Shown: piece after piece, positions 57,326 to 64,000 of the stretch
Numbering within the stretch: the first letter of the stretch is position 1
Layout: each line of letters begins with the position of its first letter
Assembly (NCBI GenBank): GCA_022495005.1
Contig: JAGYXB010000700.1
Span: 372,001 to 436,000, forward strand
Direction: 5' to 3'
DNA length: 64,000 nucleotides
Source: Rhyacophila brunnea
Taxonomy: Eukaryota > Arthropoda > Insecta > Trichoptera > Rhyacophilidae
The notes under the pieces: model-generated
The model's input: only the letters and a program-made list of their open reading frames with translations
What the model was told of the DNA's origin: nothing
Databases searched by the model: none
Made by a program: the position numbers and the translations under genes

Positions 57326-57612
57326 TATCTATGGTCTGCAGGTTGGGTTCTGTTCAAAATATTGTCATGTCGTAAGTAATTTTAACGTACGCAGACGTAG
57401 AAACTGTTAAAATTAATTGAAATTAGGATGAATAATTAATAATTCAAATTACTAATACATTATAGTTGGCACTCTTCATCAGTGTCATTCTTCAGTGAAT
57501 TTACAGAGATGGTGGTTCAAAATATTCTGCAAAATAACAAAACCATAGACGAAATTTGTCGCAGTGACAGTAGGTGACATGCACCTCAATTTATTCACAA
57601 CTTTATACGCAT

Positions 57613-58440
57613 CAGTGGTGAGGGATGGAGATAGGCTGTTTTAAGATTCAATATAAATAATGCACACAAAATTTTGTCAGTCATGCTTATTTGTTTTCAT
57701 TGAACTAATAATACAATTTGCAGATGGTGCTGTTTAGTTTTTTAAATTAAATTAAACCCTGTGTAAACCAAAACATAATAGTTTAGGTATGCTATGGGCG
57801 ATCTGACAAAACTAGTACACATCTTTTTAGTCATACTTATTTGTTTTCATTGAATTAAGAATACATATTATCACAAATATGGTGTTGGGTAGTTTTTTAA
57901 AATTCATTACGCCCTTCCTAACTAAACCATAATCGATAAAAATATTCTTCTATATATAAAATATCAAAAATTTTGTTTGGTTTAATGGCAGAATTTTAGA
58001 TTATTTATAGATAAACGAGTATTTTTTGACTATTATTTATTATGACTTGAATTCCAATGGATTTAAGTTTTGTACTAATATATTATGATATGCTATGATA
58101 AAGTTCTGCGGAAGTACGTGGCAACGCAACGCACAGGACCAAGACAAGTGTAATCAGCTTTGATAGGCCTTCACCCAGCAGTGGATATATTCAGGCTGAT
58201 GATGATGATGACTATTCCATTTGAAAATGGATTTTATATTCAAATTAGATCAAGTACCTTCGGTCGATAGTATTAATATTATGGCTTGGATTAAGCAGGG
58301 TTTAATTGAATTTTAAAGACTAAGAACTACACGTTGTAATCCTTAGTTCAATGAAAATAAATACGTTTCGTTGGTAAAGTTTCGTGTGCAGTATTTATGT
58401 CGAATCTTAACAGCCTACTTTTTGCCTACCCTTTCGCCTT
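57613..58440. repeat. Family A copy with nested small elements
   Basis: It starts CAGTGGTGAGGGATGGAGAT and runs to AACAGCCTACTTTTTGCC. It contains a TTTAAGTTTTGTACTAATAT segment (relative of 43007-43124) which itself holds a non-LTR tail at 58085-58215. Confidence 0.55.
58085..58215 (+). mobile_element. RTE-like non-LTR 3' tail with (TGA)n
   Basis: It has TTCTGCGGAAGTACGTGGCA, GGCCTTCACCCAGCAGTGGA and a TGATGATGATGATGA tail. It is the reverse of the tail at 46520-46640. Confidence 0.65.
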
Positions 58441-58689
58441 TTACCTTTACCTTTTTGAAGGCAGTCTGATTTTCGAATCCAAACGATTCTATGTATTGTA
58501 TTCTTCTATTGAACACGATCAAAACAAAATAACAGCCTGCATTCTGACATGAAGTCTGTTGCATTGTTTACATAACCTATATACGTATTTCTCAGGATTT
58601 TATGTGATTATTCACCTTAAATATAATAATCAATGTATTACCTACTTTTGACTGCCAACATAAAATTAACAAGGGAGTATCTTCCCACA

Positions 58690-58780
58690 GGCAGTGACGT
58701 CCCGTGGGGGTAGGCAGATTGAGCGTCGCTTGGGGGCGGCAGTTACTCGAAGGGCGGCAAATCGAGGAAAATCATTTGGA
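58690..58780 (+). repeat. Family C (hAT-like) end fragment
   Basis: It has CAGTGACGTCCCGTGGGGG, AGGCAGATTGAGCGTCGC and GCGGCAAATCGAGG. It runs directly into a family B end. Confidence 0.75.
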
Positions 58781-58786
58781 ATATAT

Positions 58787-58832
58787 CATCACTGTTCTGG
58801 CAGAAGACACTAATTCGAAAAAATTCACATAC
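58787..58832 (-). repeat. Family B end fragment
   Basis: It has CATCACTGTTCTGGCAGAAG, ACACTAATTCGAAAAAATTC. Only one end is present. Confidence 0.7.
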
Positions 58833-58849
58833 GCAACTAGAATTATTTT

Positions 58850-59040
58850 TATTAGTTCACCATGCCCCCTCTCTGCCATGAGCACTTTTTATTAGAAAGT
58901 CTCTGTAAACTCAGTCAAACACTCAAACCTTCCTGATGATATTTCAAACCTGCTGATATTTCACGTCAAACCTTGTGATATGCTTGATTAAGACCGAGAG
59001 TGGTGAGTAGCGGGTGGTCTGTATATGGTCTATGGCATGG
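58850..59040 (+). mobile_element. R1-like 3' tail
   Basis: It has AACTCAGTCAAACACTC, TGCTTGATTAAGACCGAGAG and GTGGTGAGTAGCGGGTGG, matching the tail of 42290-42860. Confidence 0.6.
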
Positions 59041-59044
59041 CGAA

Positions 59045-59436
59045 GAAGTACTAGACGATTATTTGAATCCTTGAGAAAAATAATTTTTAATTGCATATAC
59101 CTTTATAATAATAATTACATTTGCCAACGGTATCTGTCTTATTTGTAGGAAAGTAGGAATGTTTAAAAAATATATACAACAAAGACATCTGTCATTAACA
59201 AGTTTGTCTAATTATCTGCCATGAATAGTAATGTTTTTTTTGTATGAACTTTATGTCACGTGACCTCAGGATGTCTGGAGCAGTGTATACAAAACGATAG
59301 TCGCTAATGCGTAACCCCAAAATTTTTGCATATAATATATTATTAAATTAATTAATAATTAAATAATTTCAATGGCATTCAATTACATTTGTATAATTAA
59401 ATATAGATTGTTTTTAAAAATGAAAAATGATGTTAT
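59045..59436. other. No recognisable gene
   Basis: AT-rich spacer. Confidence 0.35.
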
Positions 59437-59440
59437 TTAA

Positions 59441-60062
59441 GGCTATACTTCAGCTGGGGCACGGTCTAAAACGATCGTGACTATGCGACGCGAAGTTTGT
59501 GCAAATGACGAGTGCAGAGCAAAACATAATTTGTCATAAAAAGTCAACATGCGTCCATTTAATGTTTAGTTTATTGTTCTATTACTGATAATAATAATAT
59601 CGTCTCTGTTCTGGCAGAACACACTAACTGGAGAATACTAGTTTTGAGTAATTTGACTTTGAAGTTGTTAAGATGTTTGAAATAATGGTCTATCATGTGA
59701 GTTTATTAAGTAACCGTGAAAAGGATGACTTTAAAATAAAGACTGTTTATTTATTAAGAAGGTTTCCAGACGGTAAAGTCTGAAATAAGGAACATTTGGT
59801 ACTAACTCAATATGTAATTTTTTCGAATTAGTGTCTTCTGCCAGAACAGTGACGATATATTCATTGACATGTTTTCTTTTTCAAGTAAATGGGTAACGTT
59901 TTTTAGTCATCTTTACACGATTTAAGAATTGATTCCCCCGTCGCCATCACAAAACAAATTGACGTGTTCACAGCTGGACTTTTGCTCTCCGATTGCCAGC
60001 CAGTCCGAAATTTCGTCACACCTACAGTTGAAAATTATTTGCCGTTTTACTGAAGTACCGTC
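59441..60062 (+). mobile_element. piggyBac-like miniature element holding family B
   Basis: The start GGCTATACTTCAGCTGGGGC and the end TTACTGAAGTACCGTC lie between TTAA at 59437-59440 and 60063-60066. It is about 364 bp without the insert 59601-59854 and its 4-bp duplication. Confidence 0.8.
59601..59854 (+). mobile_element. Family B miniature element, 4-bp duplication ATAT
   Basis: The ends CGTCTCTGTTCTGGCAGAAC and TTCTGCCAGAACAGTGACG are flanked by ATAT at 59597-59600 and 59855-59858. The two piggyBac-like copies at 61306 and 61683 lack it at the same place. Confidence 0.87.
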
Positions 60063-60164
60063 TTAATGATAAACGTAAAGGAAAATACAAAAGTAATTAA
60101 AACCCATCGCTCAATTTTATGTCATCAGTGAGTTAGTAAAATTTCATCGATTACTGTGTACCTA

Positions 60165-60575
60165 TTCATTAGTAGTAATATCGTATTATCTTCTTATTTC
60201 CCGTAAGTATACCTGACAACTGTGTTCTTTTTCTCTGATCTTCACAGCCTACCTCGTTCCGAAAGTCACCCTTCGCCACTGATGTTTGTGATAACTAGTC
60301 ATTCATTAGTAGTAATATCGTATTATCTTCTTATTTCCCGTAAGTATACCTGACAAGTGTGTTCTTTTTCTCTGATCTTCACAGCCTATCTCGTTCCAAA
60401 AGTCACCCTTCGCCACTGATGTTTGTGATAACTAGTCATTCATTAGTAGTAATATCGTATTATCTTCTTATTTCCCGTAAGTATACCTGACAACTGTGTT
60501 CTTTTTCTCTGATCTTCACAGCCTACCTCGTTCCAAAAGTCACCCTTTGCCACTGATGTTTGTGATAACTAGTCT
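60165..60575. repeat. Three tandem 137-bp units containing a hAT-like terminus
   Basis: Units start at 60165, 60302 and 60439 (TTCATTAGTAGTAATATCG). Each includes TTCTTATTTCCCGTAAGTAT, TTCTTTTTCTCTGATCTTCA, AAAGTCACCCTTCGCCACTG and TGTTTGTGATAACTAGTC. Only a few differences separate the copies. Confidence 0.95.
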
Positions 60576-60579
60576 AGTC

Positions 60580-61010
60580 TAGCATCTCTGCAACTCGTCC
60601 CAATACACTCTAATAATTCTGATACAGCTTTTATGGTCACCATGTAAAGAAATAATACATTAACTATATCTGTATTATTATCAAGTTTTATCTGAAATTC
60701 ATTGACTATTGGATATACTTGGGTTATGTAATGCGTACAGTCTTGACTGCGGTGATCGTAATCGGAGAAGATTTTTCACCACATCACATCACCGTACGTG
60801 TGGCTTATCTGTCGCAAACATGCCTTTTCTGAGAATCTCTCCGTTCAGTTTTGCGGCAGTAATCTACATTATCGACTCAGTATATCCGGTCATCGTTAGT
60901 CTACAATTATATATCGTCTTTGTATATTGAATACCTCCTATGTGGCGATTTTGACGAACACGAGTTATTTATACCACGTGATGTGCATTTTTTTTTCTAC
61001 CATATGTATT
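60580..61010. other. No recognisable gene
   Basis: Frame 60709-60930 has no recognised domain. Confidence 0.3.
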
Positions 61011-61305
61011 ATACAGTGGCGAAGGGTGAAGGTAGGCTGTTGAGATCTGCCATAAATAGTGCACATTAAACTTTGTTAGTCATACGTATTTGTTTTTATT
61101 GAGCTAAAACTACAATTTACAGATGGTATTGGTTAGTTTTAAAAAAATCAATTAATCCCTGCCGAAACCAAACCGTAATAGTTTTGGTCTATTTTGGGCG
61201 GTATGGCAAAATTATGCACACTTTTTCATTCATACTTATTTGTTTTCGTTTGATTAAGAATACATATTACACAATTTGTTGGTTCATTTTTTTAAATTCA
61301 ATTAA

Positions 61306-61678
61306 GGCTATACCTCAGTTGAGGCATGGTCTAAAAAGATCGTGGCTAGGCGATGTGCGGATTGCGGGTCGCGGGTGCAAATGACTCTTGCCGAACGAAA
61401 TATAATTTGTCATATAAATCCAACATGCGTCCATTTAATGTTCTGTTTATTTTTCTATTAGTAACAATAATAATATATTCATTGTCATGTTTTTTTTTCA
61501 AGTAAATGGGTAACGTTTTTAGTCATCTTTACACGATTTAGAATTAATACCCCGGTCGCCATCACGAAACAAATTGACGTATTCACACCTCGACGTTTGC
61601 TCTTCGATTGCCAGCGAGTCCAAAATTTCATCGCGCCGCTTAGTTGAAAATTATTTTCCGTTTCACTGAAGTATCGTC
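61306..61678 (+). mobile_element. piggyBac-like miniature element, first of a tandem pair
   Basis: TTAA 61302-61305, GGCTATACCTCAGTTGAGGC at the start, CACTGAAGTATCGTC at the end, TTAA 61679-61682. It is 373 bp. The GATCGTGGCTAGGCGATG block is followed by GCGGGTCGCGGGTGCAAATG. Confidence 0.85.
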
Positions 61679-61682
61679 TTAA

Positions 61683-62056
61683 GGCCATACCTCAGTTGAG
61701 ACCCGGTCTAAAAAGATCGTCGCTAGGCGATGCGCGGATTGCGGGTCGCGGGTGCAAATGAGGCATGTTAAACCAAATATAATTTGTCTTATAAATCCAA
61801 CATGTGTCCATTTAATATTCTGTTTATTGTTTTATCAGTAACAATAATAGTATATTTATTGACATGTTTTCTTTTTAAAGTAAATGGGTAACGTTTTAAG
61901 TCATCTTTACACGATTTAAGAATTATTACGGCCGTCGCCATCACAAAGCAAAATGACATGTTTCCAGCTCTACATTCTCTCTCCGAATAGGAGCGAGTGC
62001 AAAATTTCGTCGCGCCTATGGTTGAAAATTATTTGCCGTTTCACTGATGAATCACC
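61683..62056 (+). mobile_element. piggyBac-like miniature element, second of the pair
   Basis: It begins directly after the shared TTAA with GGCCATACCTCAGTTGAGAC and ends CACTGATGAATCACC before TTAA 62057-62060. It is 374 bp. Confidence 0.85.
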
Positions 62057-62339
62057 TTAAGTCCTGCCTAACCAAACTATATAATAGATAAAAAATATTC
62101 CTCTATCTATAACATATCTAAAATTATATATTATGATTTAATAGATAGACAAATATTTTTTGACGAATATCTATTATGGCTTGGTTATGTAGGGTTTAAT
62201 TGAATTTACAAAATTGACCAATAATATCTGCAATTTGTAGTTTTAGTTCAATGAAAACAAATATGTATTACCGACAAAGTTTAGTGTGCATTATTTATGC
62301 CCGATCTTAACAGCCTACCTCCACCCTTCGCCACTGACA

Positions 62340-62820
62340 TAAGTAGGTATTGAGAATTTCTATGTAACAGTGTGGCCTGCCTAAGACAATGATTGTAGTA
62401 GGTACCCATGTAATTTAATTACATTGAATGAAACGATTCGATTTGGCGAGGTCGAATACGTATCACGATTTCTTTCTTAAGTATATCAATTTCGCATCAC
62501 AATATAAATATCATTAGTTGGTAAATTAATCTTTGTTGACCCCGAGCACCGCCTCCGATTTGAAAACCGATGTTTTGATAATACAAGCGTCGACTTGCGC
62601 GCGATCCGATTATATTTTACAACCAGAGGCGACAGAACGAGAGAGTTGTGTATCTACACAGGAAGCCATGTCGATTTAACCTAACCTGACTCGACGCCGG
62701 GTCACATCCAGTGTCCGAGATGTCTTCCAATCACTTTTCTGTTGACAGTTACGAGAGATATGACCGTAGCTAAGCCACAAGCACGTATCTACATTATTTA
62801 AAGCCAGCAGGACTATTCTA
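62340..62820. other. No recognisable gene
   Basis: A moderately GC-richer stretch at 62540-62780 contains CCTAACCTGAC and no recognised coding. Confidence 0.35.
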
Positions 62821-62824
62821 AATA

Positions 62825-63428
62825 CAGTCAAACTTGATTATTACGAGGAAGATGGGACCGACTCAATTTGCTCGTTATAAGCATTACTTGTTATAAGCAT
62901 TACTTGTTATATCAGAGAATAGGTAATTTTTAAAAAGCGGTCACATAACACATGTCGCAATTTAAACAACAATACGCAGTTAGAATTTTTCCCTGAAACA
63001 AGCATGGCATTCATAAACTACAAAAGAAGTTGTTTATTCTAATGAACGCTGGTAGGTACCTACTGACTTCAGCTTGGATTTTTTACATTAAATTACAACC
63101 ATGTGCGTGGATACTTTTTTAATTTTGTCAACGAAAACACCAATTAGGTACTTAGACACTTAACTAGTGTCATAATCGTAATATGATCCCGGCGGCATCA
63201 GTCTATGGTCGGATTTTATTGCTTAGGGTCGAAAATGTTTTTAAACAAACGACCATTAACAGTTTTAAGAAAAATTTTGACAATATTTTTGCTCGGTATA
63301 TTCGAAGTAGCTCGTAATAAAAGTGAATAAATGTATGGAGAAAATCATAAACTAAAATGTCAACGAATGATTCCTCATTACATCTGAGAACTCGCTATGT
63401 CCGTGATCATAATAACCGAATTCGACTG
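62825..63428 (+). mobile_element. pogo/Tigger-like miniature element, TA duplication
   Basis: It starts CAGTCAAACTTGATTATTAC and ends ATAATAACCGAATTCGACTG, with TA on both sides. It is 604 bp. It is inserted at the edge of family K. Confidence 0.75.
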
Positions 63429-63770
63429 TATTTTGAATTATTATTCATTATTCATGCTAATTTCAATTAATTTTAACGTTTTCTTCGTGTGCGTACGTTA
63501 ATATGACTTGCGATATTGCATCTATTGATAATATTTTGAACAGAACTAAAATAGATAATAGACAACACTCTTATAGACAATACATAGTGCCAACTACTAT
63601 AAACAAAAACACGCGACTTTGATACTAGTCGAAAATGTATAGGCATATAGAAAATGATAAAAAACGTTCATTGAGTCATGCGGGTGTCGATGCAGTGCGG
63701 TACGCGTGAGGTGACCTCATTGTTCTGGTGATTACGGCATATTTTGCCAACTGACAATGTTCATTTAAAG
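63429..63770 (-). repeat. Family K, second arm with empty mariner site
   Basis: Read on the minus strand it follows 55805-57450 with the mariner removed: CCAGAACA, ATGAGGTCACCTCACG, TTTTCGACT, GGCACTATGTATTGTCTATA, then GTTGTCTATTATCTATTTTAG in place of the mariner and its TA. Confidence 0.8.
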
Positions 63771-64000
63771 CTGTGTTACTCGAACTCGTGTTAAAAAATA
63801 TCTGTTTGACTCATAGACTATAGATACATCTAGACGCTACCCGTTGAATTGCTAAATGAAGCCGCGTGCCATGCGTTTGGTTTGTGGGCGAGCGAACGCA
63901 TTCGTCTACAAATGTTCGAGACCATAGACCATTTCGGTAGTGCTCGCCCAAAGTGCTCGTACTAGACGCTCAGAATTAAAATATAATTTTCTATTTTTTT
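63771..64000. other. Window edge, possible worn inverted-repeat element
   Basis: CTAGACGCTACC near 63831 and TACTAGACGCTC near 63960, with GGGCGAGCG / GCTCGCCC inside, hint at a small element. Confidence 0.3.

Larger units (their letters stand above)
55805..57450 (+). repeat. Family K, first arm (inverted partner 63429-63770)
   Basis: Apart from the mariner at 56027-57325, the sequence matches the reverse of 63429-63770, e.g. CACCAGAACA..ATGAGGTCACCTCACG and GGCACTATGTATT.TCTATA. The second arm shows the unoccupied TA site. Confidence 0.8.
61014..62336. mobile_element. Family A element with two piggyBac-like insertions
   Basis: It starts CAGTGGCGAAGGGTGAAGG and ends CTACCTCCACCCTTCGCCAC then TG. 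The interior family A sequence is interrupted at its own TTAA by 61306-62056. No clear 8-bp duplication was seen. Confidence 0.7.

Overview
This is an AT-rich window from an animal nuclear genome, most likely an insect. The evidence is the closeness of the one complete gene to insect Rumi, the repeated TTAGG/CCTAA tracts (the insect telomere unit), R1- and Jockey-like non-LTR retrotransposon remains, a mariner element and many hAT-type elements. The order cannot be fixed from sequence alone; Hemiptera or Lepidoptera are plausible. There are no bacterial-style operons. Nearly all the short open frames are chance or transposon remnants. Only two host loci can be supported. The first is a complete six-exon minus-strand gene (27924 to 19904) for the protein O-glucosyltransferase Rumi/POGLUT1. 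All five introns have GT-AG ends and matching phases, and the spliced product is 406 residues. The second is a candidate plus-strand first coding exon (47403-47457) resembling the start of a RasGAP of the RASA2/RASA3 (Gap1) type, in a locally CpG-rich stretch; its further exons were not found. Everything else is a layered deposit of transposable elements, many datable by nesting. 0-5.7 kb: a non-LTR tail, small inverted-repeat elements, a long foldback split by a 254-bp element, and dispersed repeat families. 5.8-7.9 kb: a Helitron-like element filled with about 15 copies of a minisatellite. 7.9-14.8 kb: nested hAT elements and non-LTR fragments. 16-18.2 kb: two SINEs, one inside an element flanked by TTAA. 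19.3-28 kb: the rumi locus, whose introns carry an 86-bp-arm hairpin, miniature elements, SINEs and RT fragments. 29-42 kb: hAT-in-hAT composites, R1-like and Jockey-like fragments, and a pogo-like element carrying a hAT. 44-53 kb: tRNA-like sequences, the RasGAP-like exon, and hAT elements with exact 8-bp duplications. 54-64 kb: a 1.3-kb mariner with decayed transposase inside one arm of an inverted repeat, two abutting piggyBac-like elements that share one TTAA, a threefold 137-bp tandem repeat, and a pogo-like element. The most unusual observations are the two long foldbacks (2256-2758 and 20988-21170) and a roughly 255-bp element family with an apparent 4-bp target duplication, supported by empty sites elsewhere in the window.
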